Positions 32,408-40,955 of a stretch of 64,000 nucleotides of DNA are shown in pieces. Position 1 is the stretch's first letter. Every line of letters starts with the position of its first letter. A program made the translations under genes and the position numbers. The stretch lies in assembly GCA_949283375.1 (NCBI GenBank), contig CASDSM010000029.1, forward strand, positions 124,001 through 188,000. The letters are read 5' to 3'. The stretch comes from an uncultured Eubacteriales bacterium. GTDB taxonomy: Bacteria > Bacillota > Clostridia > Oscillospirales > Oscillospiraceae. The notes below the pieces were generated by a model. That model was not told where the DNA came from. It ran no database searches and saw only the letters and a list, made by a program, of their open reading frames with translations.

Positions 32408-35068
32408 ATGAAACTGATGGTCCTGGATGGAAACTCCATCGTCAACCGGGCCTTTTACGGGGTGCGCCTGTTTGCCACCCGGGACGGGCTGTATACCAAC
32501 GCCATTTTTGGCTTTCTCAGCATCCTGCAAAAGCTGGTGGATGAGGAGGGGCCGGACGCCCTCTGCGTCGCCTTCGACCTGCCGGCGCCCACCTTCCGCC
32601 ACCTCAGCTATGAGGGCTACAAGGCCACCCGCCACGGGATGCCGGAGGAGCTGGCGGTGCAGATGCCGGTGCTGAAAGAGGTGCTCGCGGCGATGAACAT
32701 CCCCCGCTATGAGCTGGAGGGCTGGGAGGCAGACGACCTGCTCGGCACCATCTCCCGCCGCTGCGAGGCCGCCGGCTGGGACTGCACCGTGGTCACCGGC
32801 GACAAGGACTCCCTCCAGCTCATCACCGAGCGCACCCATGTCAAGCTGATCTCCACCCGTATGGGGCAGACCACCACGCGGGAGATGACGCCGGAGACCT
32901 TCCGGGCGGAGTACGGCTTTGACCCCATCCACATGATCGACCTCAAGAGCCTGATGGGGGACGCCTCGGACAACATCCCCGGCGTCAAGGGGGTGGGGGA
33001 GAAGACCGCTCTCTCCCTCCTCCGGACCTACGGCTCGGTGGAAAACCTCTACGCCCACTTTGACCAGGCGGAGCTGAAGCCCGCCATGCGCAAAAAGCTG
33101 GACGAGGGCCGGGAGATGGCAAAGCTCTCCTATGACCTCGCCACCATCCGCTGCGACGCCCCGCTGGACTTTGCTCCGGAGGACGCCCTGCGCCGCCCGG
33201 TGGACCGGGCCGCCCTCTATCCGCTCTTCCTGCGCCTGGAGTTCAACAAGATGATCGAGCGCTACGGCCTCACCCCGGAGGACGCGGCGCGCGCCGGGGA
33301 GGAGACCTACACCGGCGCCGTCACCTCCGAGGTGGTGGAGGACGGCGCGCGCCTGGAGGAGCTGCTCGCGCTCTGGCAGGGGCGGGACGCGGTGGCTGTG
33401 CTCACCCTCCCCGATCTCGCGGGGGTGGCGGTGGCCGTCACCCTCTCGGAGGAAGAGGAGCTGGCGAGTCTTCTGCTCCCCGGCCGCCTGGGCGGGGAGG
33501 CGTACCAGAGGGCGCTGGCCGTCCTCTTCTCTGAAAAGGTGAAAAAGGCGGGCCATCAGGTCAAGGAGCTGATGGGAGAGCTGCTCGCCCATGGCCTCTC
33601 GACCGAGGGCTTTGTGTTTGACACGGCGCTTGCGGCCTACCTTCTCTCCCCGACGGACGGGAGCTACAGCCTGGAAAAGCTCGCGATGCGCTACTTCCAC
33701 GCCGAGCTGCCGGACGCGAAGACCTTCACCGCGCCGGACGCTTTTGCCCCGCTGTCAGACAGCCGCGAGGCGGAGGCCAACTTCCTCTGGCACGCCGGTG
33801 TGGTGCGCTGCCTGCACGACGAGCTGCGCGGCCGGCTGGAGGAGCTGGAGATGCTCCCTCTGCTCGAGATGGTGGAGCTGCCGCTCTGCCCGGTGCTCGC
33901 GGAGATGGAGCGGGCGGGCTTTCTGGTGGACCGCAAGGCGTTGTCCGACTTCGGCGAGATGCTGGCGGAGGACATCCAGACCCATCAGGCGGCGATCTAC
34001 CGCTATGCCGGGCACGAGTTCAACATCAACTCCCCCCAGCAGCTCGGCACCGTCCTCTTTGACGAGCTGAACCTCCCCGCCGGGAAGAAGACGAAGCGCG
34101 GCTACTCCACCGGCGCAGAGGTGCTGGAGAAGCTGCGCCCCTACCACCCCATCATCGGGGAGATTTTGGACTACCGCCAGCTCACCAAGCTCAAGAGCAC
34201 CTATGTAGACGGACTCACCCGCGTGATCGCCCCGGACGGGCGGATCCACACCAGCTTCCAGAACACCGTCACCGCGACCGGACGCCTCTCCTCCACCGAG
34301 CCCAACCTGCAGAATATCCCGGTGCGCACCCCGCTGGGGGCGGAAATGCGCAAGATGTTCCTCGCCGCGCCGGGCAACGTCCTGGTGGACGCGGACTACT
34401 CCCAGATCGAGCTGCGCCTGCTGGCCCACATCGCCGGGGACGAGGCGATGCAGGAGGGCTTTCGCACCGGCGCGGACGTCCACACCGCCACCGCCGCCTG
34501 GGTCTTCGGCGTCCCGGAGGAGGAGGTCACCCGCCAGATGCGCTCCTCGGCCAAGGCGGTCAACTTCGGCATCGTCTACGGCATCTCCGCCTTCTCCCTG
34601 GCCCAGGACATCGGGGTGACCCAGCGCCAGGCGAAGGAGTATATGAACCGCTATTTTGAGAAGTATTCCGGCATCCGCGACTATGAGAAGAGCGTCGTCG
34701 CCGATGCCCGTGAGCGCGGCTGGGTCTCCACCCTGATGGGGCGGCGGCGCTGGCTGCCCGAGCTCAAGAGCTCCAACTTCAACACGCGCTCCTTCGGCGA
34801 GCGGGTGGCGCTGAACATGCCCATCCAGGGGACGGCGGCGGACATCATCAAGCTGGCCATGGTCCGCGTCCAGAGCCGTCTGAAGGCGGAGGGGCTGCGT
34901 GGACGGCTTGTGCTGCAGGTCCACGACGAGCTCATCGTCGAGTGCCCCGCCGGGGAGGCCGAGCAGGTCGCCCGCCTCCTGGAGGAGGAGATGGAGGGGG
35001 TCATGACCCTCTCCGTCCCCCTGGTGGCCGAGGCCAAGACAGGACTGCGCTGGGCGGACGCGCACTGA
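32408..35068 (+). CDS. polA: DNA polymerase I
   Basis: Gap-filling and RNA-primer-removing polymerase, 886 residues. Residues 1-290 are the 5' nuclease: LDGNSIVNRAFYG, WEADDLLGTI, VTGDKDSLQLI, and the helix-hairpin-helix SDNIPGVKGVGEKTA. The middle domain (about 300-480) has the 3'-5' exonuclease position, but the catalytic DxE is not visible; DTALAAYLLSP remains, so proofreading is probably lost, as in many Firmicutes. The polymerase domain has LVDADYSQIELRLLAH (motif A), RSSAKAVNFGIVYGIS (motif B) and LVLQVHDELIVE (motif C). The ATG at 32408 follows GGGGAGA; an upstream in-frame ATG at 32327 lies in the promoter. Confidence 0.97.
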   Translation: MKLMVLDGNSIVNRAFYGVRLFATRDGLYTNAIFGFLSILQKLVDEEGPDALCVAFDLPAPTFRHLSYEGYKATRHGMPEELAVQMPVLKEVLAAMNIPRYELEGWEADDLLGTISRRCEAAGWDCTVVTGDKDSLQLITERTHVKLISTRMGQTTTREMTPETFRAEYGFDPIHMIDLKSLMGDASDNIPGVKGVGEKTALSLLRTYGSVENLYAHFDQAELKPAMRKKLDEGREMAKLSYDLATIRCDAPLDFAPEDALRRPVDRAALYPLFLRLEFNKMIERYGLTPEDAARAGEETYTGAVTSEVVEDGARLEELLALWQGRDAVAVLTLPDLAGVAVAVTLSEEEELASLLLPGRLGGEAYQRALAVLFSEKVKKAGHQVKELMGELLAHGLSTEGFVFDTALAAYLLSPTDGSYSLEKLAMRYFHAELPDAKTFTAPDAFAPLSDSREAEANFLWHAGVVRCLHDELRGRLEELEMLPLLEMVELPLCPVLAEMERAGFLVDRKALSDFGEMLAEDIQTHQAAIYRYAGHEFNINSPQQLGTVLFDELNLPAGKKTKRGYSTGAEVLEKLRPYHPIIGEILDYRQLTKLKSTYVDGLTRVIAPDGRIHTSFQNTVTATGRLSSTEPNLQNIPVRTPLGAEMRKMFLAAPGNVLVDADYSQIELRLLAHIAGDEAMQEGFRTGADVHTATAAWVFGVPEEEVTRQMRSSAKAVNFGIVYGISAFSLAQDIGVTQRQAKEYMNRYFEKYSGIRDYEKSVVADARERGWVSTLMGRRRWLPELKSSNFNTRSFGERVALNMPIQGTAADIIKLAMVRVQSRLKAEGLRGRLVLQVHDELIVECPAGEAEQVARLLEEEMEGVMTLSVPLVAEAKTGLRWADAH

Positions 35069-35095
35069 TCAAACCACAGAAGGGAGCGCAGATGG

Positions 35096-35563
35096 ATGGA
35101 GATGAGAAAAAAGGAACGGGAGCTGTCCCGGGCAGAGGCGATGGACCTGCTGGAGCGCGGCGAGTACGGCGTCCTCTCCCTGGTGGACGGGGAGGGCTGT
35201 CCCTATGGGGTCCCCATGAGCTACGCCCTGGAGGGGGACTGCATCTATCTCCACGGGGTCCGCGGCGCGGGCCACCGCTGGGCGGCAGTGCAGGGCGGCG
35301 CCAGGGCCTCCTTCACCGTGGTGGGGGAGACCGAGGTGCTGCCGGGCAAGTTCTCCACCCGCTACGAGAGCGTCATCGCCTTTGGCACCATCGCCCAGGC
35401 GGAGGACGGGCAGGCGGGGCTGATGGCCCTGGTCCGCAAGTACAGCCCGGACTTTGCGGCGCAGGGGGAGGACTATGCCCGCCGCTCCCTCGCGTCGGGC
35501 GCGGTGGCGGTCTACGTTCTACGGCTGGAGCGGGTCACCGGCAAGGCCCGGCGCGCCCGATGA
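35096..35563 (+). CDS. pyridoxamine 5'-phosphate oxidase-like flavin-binding protein
   Basis: A 155-residue split-barrel protein. Features include AMDLLERGEYGVLSLVDGEG, PYGVPMSYALEGDCIYLHG and GHRWAAVQGGARASFTVVG, the pattern of small PNPOx-like proteins (the group includes NimA-like nitroimidazole reductases). It likely binds FMN; substrate unknown. AGGGAG lies 9 nt before the ATG. It overlaps the following acetyltransferase gene by 4 bp (ATGA), part of the polA-to-tsaD run. Confidence 0.88.
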   Translation: MEMRKKERELSRAEAMDLLERGEYGVLSLVDGEGCPYGVPMSYALEGDCIYLHGVRGAGHRWAAVQGGARASFTVVGETEVLPGKFSTRYESVIAFGTIAQAEDGQAGLMALVRKYSPDFAAQGEDYARRSLASGAVAVYVLRLERVTGKARRAR

Positions 35564-36069
35564 GCGCGCTGTCCATCCGCAGCGCCGTCCCCGCCGACCT
35601 GGAGACGCTGACCCGGCTGGAGGCCGAAGGGTTCCCGGCCGAGGAGCGGGCGGGCCGGGACCGGCTGGAGGGCCGTCTCCGGACCTACCCGGACCATTTC
35701 TGGCTGCTGGAGCGGGAGGGGCAGGTCCTCGCCATGCTCAACGGCATGGCCACCGACGAGAGGGACCTGCGCGACGAGATGTACCGGGACCCCCGGCTCC
35801 ACCGCGCGGAGGGCGGCTGGCAGATGATTTTCAGCCTGGTGACGGCGGCGGACCACCGCTGCCGGGGGTATGCCGGCCGGCTCCTGCGGGCGGCCATTCT
35901 GGATGCCCGGCAGAAGGGCCGAAAGGGCCTGGTGCTCACCTGCAAGGAGGAGCTGACCCACTACTACGCCGCCTTCGGCTTTTGCAATGAGGGGGTCTCC
36001 TCCTCGTCGCACGGCGGGGCCCGGTGGTATCAGATGCGGCTCACCTTCTGCGACCATTCTATATCGTGA
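35560..36069 (+). CDS. GNAT-family N-acetyltransferase
   Basis: A 169-residue protein with the GNAT fold: SIRSAVPADLETLTRLEAEG at the start, VLAMLNGMATDERD as the beta4 strand, the acetyl-CoA loop (HRCRGYAGRLLRAAI, Q/RxxGxG/A type) and the C-terminal LTHYYAAFGFCNEG. Acceptor unknown. It starts inside the stop codon of the PNPOx gene and is followed by rimI 16 nt later. Confidence 0.9.
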   Translation: MSALSIRSAVPADLETLTRLEAEGFPAEERAGRDRLEGRLRTYPDHFWLLEREGQVLAMLNGMATDERDLRDEMYRDPRLHRAEGGWQMIFSLVTAADHRCRGYAGRLLRAAILDARQKGRKGLVLTCKEELTHYYAAFGFCNEGVSSSSHGGARWYQMRLTFCDHSIS

Positions 36070-36085
36070 ATCGAGGTAGCGTTTT

Positions 36086-36601
36086 ATGCAAGAATTCAAA
36101 CCGGTCATGGCCTCCGTGCCCGGAAAGGCCCGGCCCATCCCGTACCGTCTGGTCCCTATGGACCGGGAGCTGGTGCCCCAGATCGCGGAGCTGGAGCGGC
36201 AAAGCTTCTCCCTGCCCTGGACGGAGCAGATGCTCTATGACGAGCTGGAGAGCCTGAACAGCTCCTGCATCGTGGCGGTGGACGGTGACCGCCGGGTGCT
36301 GGGCTATGCCAGCCTCACCGTGGCGGCGGACGAGGGCTATGTCAACAATATCGCCGTCCGGCGGGAGCTGCGCCGTCAGGGCCTGGCGAGCGACCTGCTG
36401 GGGGTCTTTCTCCGCTTTGCCCAGGCCCGGAAGCTGGCCTTCCTCACCCTGGAGGTGCGGCCGAGCAACCTCGCCGCCATCGCCCTCTATGAGAAGCACG
36501 GCTTCCGGCAGGTGGGCCGCCGGAAGAACTACTACGACGAGCCCACCGAGGACGCCATCCTCATGACCCGATTTTTCCAACCGGAGGAGGGAGCGCAATG
36601 A
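36086..36601 (+). CDS. rimI: ribosomal-protein-alanine N-acetyltransferase RimI
   Basis: A 171-residue GNAT enzyme. RQSFSLPWTEQMLYDEL is the RimI-typical N-terminal motif, then VLGYASLTVAADEGYVNNIA, the acetyl-CoA loop RRQGLASDLLG and LEVRPSNLAAIALYEKHGF. In family members it acetylates the N-terminal Ala of ribosomal protein S18 and sometimes other proteins. It overlaps tsaD by 4 bp; rimI-tsaD linkage is common, but the usual tsaB and tsaE partners are not in this window. Confidence 0.92.
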   Translation: MQEFKPVMASVPGKARPIPYRLVPMDRELVPQIAELERQSFSLPWTEQMLYDELESLNSSCIVAVDGDRRVLGYASLTVAADEGYVNNIAVRRELRRQGLASDLLGVFLRFAQARKLAFLTLEVRPSNLAAIALYEKHGFRQVGRRKNYYDEPTEDAILMTRFFQPEEGAQ

Positions 36602-37617
36602 TCATCCTGGCAGTGGAGTCCTCCTGCGACGAGACCGCCGTCGCCGTCGTGCGCGACGGGCGGGAGGTCCTCTCCGACGCGATCGCCTCCCAGGTGGAGA
36701 TGCACACCATCTACGGCGGCGTCGTGCCCGAGATCGCCTCGCGCAAGCATCTCGAGGCGATCGCCCAGCTCGCCGACCGCGCCCTTGACAAGGCGGGGGT
36801 GGGGCGCGGGGAGATCGACGCGGTCGCCTGCACCTACGCCCCCGGGCTGATCGGGGCGGTGCTGGTGGGGCTGAACTTCGCTAAGGCGGCCGCCTGCGCC
36901 CTCGGCATCCCCCTCATCCCGGTGCACCACATCCGGGGCCACATCGCGGCCAACTATATCACCCATCCCGACCTCGAGCCCCCCTTCCTCTGTCTCTGCG
37001 TCTCCGGCGGCAACACCCTGATCGTGGACGTGGAGGACTACACCCGTCTCCACCTGCTCGGCGCGACGCGGGACGATGCGGCGGGGGAGTGCTTTGACAA
37101 GGTCGCCCGCGTGCTCGGCATCGGCTATCCCGGCGGCGGCCCGATGGACCGCTTGGCCGTGGGCGGGGATGACCGGAAATATCCCCTCCCGCGCTCCAGG
37201 GTGGACGGCGCGCCGTTGGACATGTCGTTTTCCGGCCTGAAGACGGCGGCGCTCAACACCATCCACAACGCCGCGCAGAAGGGGGAGGCTCTCGACCTGC
37301 CCTCCTTCGCCGCCTCCTTTGCCGCGGCGGTGAGCGACGAGCTGGTGCCGCGCGTGATGCTGGCGGCCCGGCAGACCGGCCGGCGGAAGATCGCCGCGGC
37401 CGGCGGCGTGGCCGCCAACAGCCGCATCCGCCGCGATCTGGAGGAGGCCTGCTGCGCGCAGGGGTATGAGCTCTTCCTCCCCGAGCTGCGCCTGTGCGGG
37501 GACAATGGGGCGATGATCGGCTGTCAGGGCTATTACGAGTACCTCGCCGGCGTGCGCGCCGGGCTGGAACTCAACGGCTATGCCAGCCGCCCGGTGGATT
37601 GCGGCGGGTGGCAATAA
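36598..37617 (+). CDS. tsaD: tRNA N6-adenosine threonylcarbamoyltransferase
   Basis: Transfers the threonylcarbamoyl group to A37 of ANN-decoding tRNAs (t6A synthesis). The 339-residue protein has the ASKHA fold start AVESSCDETAVAVVRDG, the iron-binding HHIRGH (His at about 109 and 113), CVSGGNTLIVDV, GYPGGGPMDRLA and AAAGGVAANSRIRRDLEE. Full length. It ends a run of coupled genes from polA; no terminator with U-tract is seen right after it. Confidence 0.97.
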   Translation: MIILAVESSCDETAVAVVRDGREVLSDAIASQVEMHTIYGGVVPEIASRKHLEAIAQLADRALDKAGVGRGEIDAVACTYAPGLIGAVLVGLNFAKAAACALGIPLIPVHHIRGHIAANYITHPDLEPPFLCLCVSGGNTLIVDVEDYTRLHLLGATRDDAAGECFDKVARVLGIGYPGGGPMDRLAVGGDDRKYPLPRSRVDGAPLDMSFSGLKTAALNTIHNAAQKGEALDLPSFAASFAAAVSDELVPRVMLAARQTGRRKIAAAGGVAANSRIRRDLEEACCAQGYELFLPELRLCGDNGAMIGCQGYYEYLAGVRAGLELNGYASRPVDCGGWQ

Positions 37618-37638
37618 CCGTTATGTCAACGGCGGCGC

Positions 37639-37734
37639 TGTGGAAAACCGCCTCCGGACCGCCTCCCTTCGGCTGGAAAACCCTTGTGATTACAGGATTT
37701 TTGCTGTGGATAACCCTGTGGACAATGTGGATAA
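37639..37734 (+). other. tandem DnaA-box cluster
   Basis: TGTGGATAA (inverse of the TTATCCACA consensus) occurs exactly at 37705-37713 and 37726-37734, with a one-mismatch copy TGTGGACAA at 37717-37725; all face the same way and the last two abut. A weaker TGTGGAAAA is at 37639-37647. No dnaA, dnaN or AT-rich unwinding element is adjacent. A 69-codon open frame across it only translates the repeats (LWITLWTMWITL) and is not accepted as a gene. Confidence 0.8.
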
Positions 37735-37983
37735 CTCTTTGTAGACCTCCGGTTGACCGGGCGGTTATGGAGGGTGCATGGCGCGCGCTGTCAAGGGCCG
37801 GAGGCCATTTTCTCCCGGGCCGGACCGGATAAATTGCCTGAAAAGCGGGGCGCGACTTTGTGGGATATGCCCGCTTGACAGAAAAGGAGCCGCTCCGGCG
37901 TATACCGGCAGTATTCTCCCCTTTCCGACCGGGGCGGGCCGGGGACCTGCGGCGGAATTTGCGGCGTTTCGCGCCCGGGGTGA
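37735..37983. other. non-coding part of the tsaD-trpS gap
   Basis: About 250 nt with no supported gene. GC-rich short dyads occur (GGAGC-C-GCTCC near 37889-37899). TTGACA at 37874 has no well-placed -10. Confidence 0.4.
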
Positions 37984-38012
37984 TTGCCATTGCCGGGAGG
38001 ATGTGCTATAAT
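37984..38012 (+). promoter_or_regulatory. promoter of trpS
   Basis: TTGCCA (37984-37989), 17-nt spacer, perfect TATAAT (38007-38012) preceded by TGTGC (extended -10). The leader to trpS is only about 60 nt and has no T-box features, unusual but not rare for an aminoacyl-tRNA synthetase in Firmicutes. Confidence 0.85.
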
Positions 38013-38080
38013 TTACTATCTCTTTGAACTCGGAGATTTGCAGGCGATTTTGCATAATTTTGATAAAGGTCGTGTGAAAT

Positions 38081-39079
38081 ATGGAACAAAAGGGAATTAT
38101 GCTGTCCGGTATCAAGCCCAGCGGCGAGCTGACGCTCGGCTCCTATCTGGGGGCGATCAAGAACTGGGCGGAGCGCGCGGAGCAGTTTGACTGCTATTAC
38201 TTCATGGCGGACCTCCACGCCATCACCGTCCGGCAGAAGCCGGCGGATCTGCGCCGGCGCACCCTCGAGCAGCTCGCGCAGTATATCGCCTGCGGGCTGG
38301 ACCCGGAGCGCAACACCCTCTTCATCCAGAGCCATGTGCCCCAGCACGCGGAACTGGGCTGGGTGCTCAACTGCTACGCGATGTTCGGCGAATTGAGCCG
38401 GATGACGCAGTTTAAGGACAAGAGCGCGAAGAACGCGGACAACATCAACGGCGGCCTGTTCACCTATCCGTCGCTCATGGCGGCGGACATCCTGCTCTAC
38501 CAGCCGGACTATGTCCCGGTGGGGGAGGACCAGAAGCAGCATGTGGAGATCACGCGGACCATTGCCCGGCGCTTCAACAACGTCTATGGCGAGGTCTTCA
38601 AGATCCCGGAGACCTATGTGCCCAAGGTGGGCGCGCGCATCATGAGCCTGACCGACCCGACGGCCAAGATGAGCAAGTCGGAGGACGCCGACAGCGGCCG
38701 CGTCTGCCTGATGGACCGGCCGGAGGACATCATGCGCGTCTTCAAGCGCGCGGTCACCGACAGCGAGAACTCCATCCGCTTTGACCGGGAGCAGAAGCCC
38801 GGCATCTCCAACCTGATGACCATCTACTCCGCCGCCACCGGCCGGAGCTATGAGGAGATCGCGGCGGAGTTTGACGGCCGTGGATACGGCGTGTTCAAGA
38901 CGGCGGTGGGCGAGAGTGTGGTCGAGCTGCTGCGCCCCATCCGGGAGGAGAGCCTCCGCCTGCTGGCAGATAAGCCCTATCTGGAGTCGGTCTACCGCGC
39001 CGGCGCGGAGAAGGCGGGGCACATGGCCAATAAGACGCTGCGCAAGGTGTACAAAAAGGTAGGATTTGTCCCCCGCTGA
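38081..39079 (+). CDS. trpS: tryptophan--tRNA ligase
   Basis: Charges tRNA-Trp. The 332-residue class I synthetase has the opening LSGIKPSGELTLGSYLGAIK (class I HIGH-type signature replaced by TLGSYLG), YYFMADLHAITV, DILLYQPDYVPVGEDQKQHV and the KMSKS loop in TAKMSKSEDADSG. Length is usual. Ribosome site is weak (AAAGGTC). Confidence 0.95.
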   Translation: MEQKGIMLSGIKPSGELTLGSYLGAIKNWAERAEQFDCYYFMADLHAITVRQKPADLRRRTLEQLAQYIACGLDPERNTLFIQSHVPQHAELGWVLNCYAMFGELSRMTQFKDKSAKNADNINGGLFTYPSLMAADILLYQPDYVPVGEDQKQHVEITRTIARRFNNVYGEVFKIPETYVPKVGARIMSLTDPTAKMSKSEDADSGRVCLMDRPEDIMRVFKRAVTDSENSIRFDREQKPGISNLMTIYSAATGRSYEEIAAEFDGRGYGVFKTAVGESVVELLRPIREESLRLLADKPYLESVYRAGAEKAGHMANKTLRKVYKKVGFVPR

Positions 39080-39103
39080 GCCGGAAGTGAGGAGTACTGT
39101 CTT

Positions 39104-40255
39104 GTGGGTTTGACCAATTATCCCTCTATGGCCATCGTGGTGGCGGCACTGCTGCTGGCGATGGTGATCACGATGGTCAGCATGCCGCTGGTCCGCCGCC
39201 TGGCGATCCGGCTGGGCGCCATCGACATGCCGGGTGTGGCCGGGACGGAGAGCGAGCGCCATCTCCACTCCACGCCCACCCCCAGAATGGGGGGCCTGTC
39301 CATCTTCCTGGGCTTCTATTTCTCCCTCCAGACGTTCATGAGCTTCAGCCAGCAGCAGGTGAGCATGCTCTGGGGGGCGGCGATCATCGTGGTGCTCGGC
39401 ATGATCGACGATGCGCGCGGCCTTGGCGCGCTGACCAAGCTGGCAGTGCAGATCGCGGCGGCCATCATCGCCGTCTGCGGCGGCAGCGTCATCAGATTTG
39501 TCAGCGTGCCCGAATGGATCTCCCCGAGCGGGCACCTGAATCTCGGCTGGCTCTCCGTCCCGGTCACGGTGATCTGGATCGTCCTCATCACCAACGCCGT
39601 CAACCTGATCGACGGGCTGGACGGGCTGGCCGCCGGGGTGTCCGCCATCTCGTCGGTCTGCCTGGTGGTAGTGGCCCTGGGCTACTCTGATATCTCGGTG
39701 GCCGTCATCTGCGGGGCACTGGCGGGAGGGTGCATCGGCTTTCTGCCGTACAACATCAGCCCCGCCCGCATCTTCATGGGGGACACCGGCTCGACGTTTA
39801 TCGGCTATATCCTCGCTGTGGCCTCCATCCAGGGCCTGTTCAAGATCTACGCCATCATCTCCTTTGTCGTCCCCTTTGTCATGCTGGGCCTGCCGATCTT
39901 TGACGTCTGCTTTGCCGTCATCTCCCGCGTGAGCCACGGGGAGAACCCGATGAAGGCGGACCGCAAGCATGTCCACTACCGCCTGCTGGACATGGGTCTG
40001 AGCAAACAGCAGACGGTGGCGGTGCTCTATCTCGTCTCCGCCTCCCTGGGGCTGACGGCGGTGCTGCTGAGCACGACGGACTTCGGACGGCTGATCCCCC
40101 TCGTGCTGGCCGTCATGGTGCTCGGCGTGGCCGGCTTCCGGCTCTACCGCCACCGGCGCAGCCTGCTCAAGGGTGGATTGAAGCTGCCGGATCTCAACCT
40201 CCGCCCCCCGAAGAAGGGGGATGCGGCGCGGCGTCAGGACGGCGAGTCCTCCTGA
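39104..40255 (+). CDS. undecaprenyl-phosphate GlcNAc-1-phosphate transferase (WecA/TagO-like)
   Basis: Membrane enzyme that starts synthesis of wall teichoic acid or other envelope glycans by loading a sugar-1-phosphate on undecaprenyl phosphate. The 383-residue product, from GTG 39104 with GAGGAG 9 nt upstream, has about eleven membrane segments, the motifs HSTPTPRMGGLSIF, MIDDARGLGALTKL (DDx2D-like), NAVNLIDGLDGLAAG, FLPYNISPARIFMGDTGS and the HVHYRLLDMGLSKQQTV loop diagnostic of WecA/TagO over MraY. The C-terminal 40 residues are basic. It is convergent with the next gene with 3 nt between stops. Confidence 0.92.
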   Translation: MGLTNYPSMAIVVAALLLAMVITMVSMPLVRRLAIRLGAIDMPGVAGTESERHLHSTPTPRMGGLSIFLGFYFSLQTFMSFSQQQVSMLWGAAIIVVLGMIDDARGLGALTKLAVQIAAAIIAVCGGSVIRFVSVPEWISPSGHLNLGWLSVPVTVIWIVLITNAVNLIDGLDGLAAGVSAISSVCLVVVALGYSDISVAVICGALAGGCIGFLPYNISPARIFMGDTGSTFIGYILAVASIQGLFKIYAIISFVVPFVMLGLPIFDVCFAVISRVSHGENPMKADRKHVHYRLLDMGLSKQQTVAVLYLVSASLGLTAVLLSTTDFGRLIPLVLAVMVLGVAGFRLYRHRRSLLKGGLKLPDLNLRPPKKGDAARRQDGESS

Positions 40256-40258
40256 CGC

Positions 40259-40531
40259 TCAGCGCAGCGCGCTCAGAAGCACCAGGCCGAGCAGGATGAG
40301 CCACTCCTCGTCCCCCGTCTCCCGGTAGAGCCAGAAGAGCAGGGCGAGGAGAAAGAGGTCTCCGCCCTCCAGCCGGGAGAGGCCCAGCCGCCCCAGCAGG
40401 CCGGTCAGGCTGCCGGGCGTGCCGGCAAGAATCTGTCCCAGCGGGGGCGCGCCGGAGGAGGGCTGGGCGCGCGGCTGCTCCGCGCCGTCGAGCGGCGCAT
40501 AGCCCTCGCGGGGGCAGTAGCGGTTATACAT
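40259..40531 (-). CDS. small conserved-type membrane protein of unknown function
   Basis: A 90-residue protein. The N-terminal 45 residues are polar and Pro/Gly-rich (MYNRYCPREG at the start), and residues about 58-90 are very hydrophobic with an acidic break (LFLLALLFWLYRETGDEEW, then LILLGLVLLSAL), suggesting one or two short membrane segments. Its start overlaps the stop of the 136-residue gene by 8 bp, so it is translated in a coupled way as the last of three small genes. No family function known to me. Confidence 0.72.
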   Translation of the reverse strand: MYNRYCPREGYAPLDGAEQPRAQPSSGAPPLGQILAGTPGSLTGLLGRLGLSRLEGGDLFLLALLFWLYRETGDEEWLILLGLVLLSALR

Positions 40532-40934
40532 CCTCCTCCCCCCTCATCAGCCCGAGCGCGGCGTGGATGACGTGGCTGACGCGGGCCAGCCCGATCGCCC
40601 GGTCCAATGCCTCCCGGCGCTCTGGGCGCAGGAAGGGGCGCAGCGCGGTCAGCAGCTGCTCCTTCTCGCCGCCGCCGCGGCGAAGCTCGCCGAGCAGGGA
40701 GAGCAGCCTGCCGATCAGTTCCGGGCTGAGACCTTCCAGCAGGCCGTCCAGCGCGCCGGAGAGCCCCTCCGGCGCGGCGGATGGCCTGTGTTCCGGCTCC
40801 GGCGGCTGGACGGAGTCACCGCCGGGCGCCGCCGCCCCGCCTTCGCCGGAGAGGGAGCCGGCCAGCGCCATGATCTGCTCCATGGCTGCGGGTGAGGAGA
40901 GAATTTCATGGAGCTTTTCCTCCCAGTCCGCCAC
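40524..40934 (-). CDS. small helical protein of unknown function
   Basis: A 136-residue protein. It opens WEEKLHEILSSPAAMEQIMAL, has a Pro/Gly-rich linker (about residues 30-55), and a helical second half with LLTALRPFLRPERREALDRA followed by a hydrophobic end. Similar small proteins with a 'PfL..eRReklDrAi' block are, from memory, widespread as hypothetical proteins in Clostridia. It is the middle gene of a three-gene set; a 21-nt gap separates it from the upstream member. Confidence 0.72.
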   Translation of the reverse strand: MADWEEKLHEILSSPAAMEQIMALAGSLSGEGGAAAPGGDSVQPPEPEHRPSAAPEGLSGALDGLLEGLSPELIGRLLSLLGELRRGGGEKEQLLTALRPFLRPERREALDRAIGLARVSHVIHAALGLMRGEEDV

Positions 40935-40955
40935 AGGACCGCCCCCTCTCTCCGG

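Noticed and set aside
37494..37832. Open frame of 112 codons (or 69 from ATG 37624) after tsaD with one hydrophobic stretch
   Set aside because: It has no ribosome site, overlaps tsaD, and its hydrophobic stretch is only the translation of tandem DnaA boxes (LWITLWTMWITL).
38013..38080. T-box leader before trpS
   Set aside because: The leader is only about 60 nt and has neither specifier-loop and T-box sequence (UGGN) nor a terminator.
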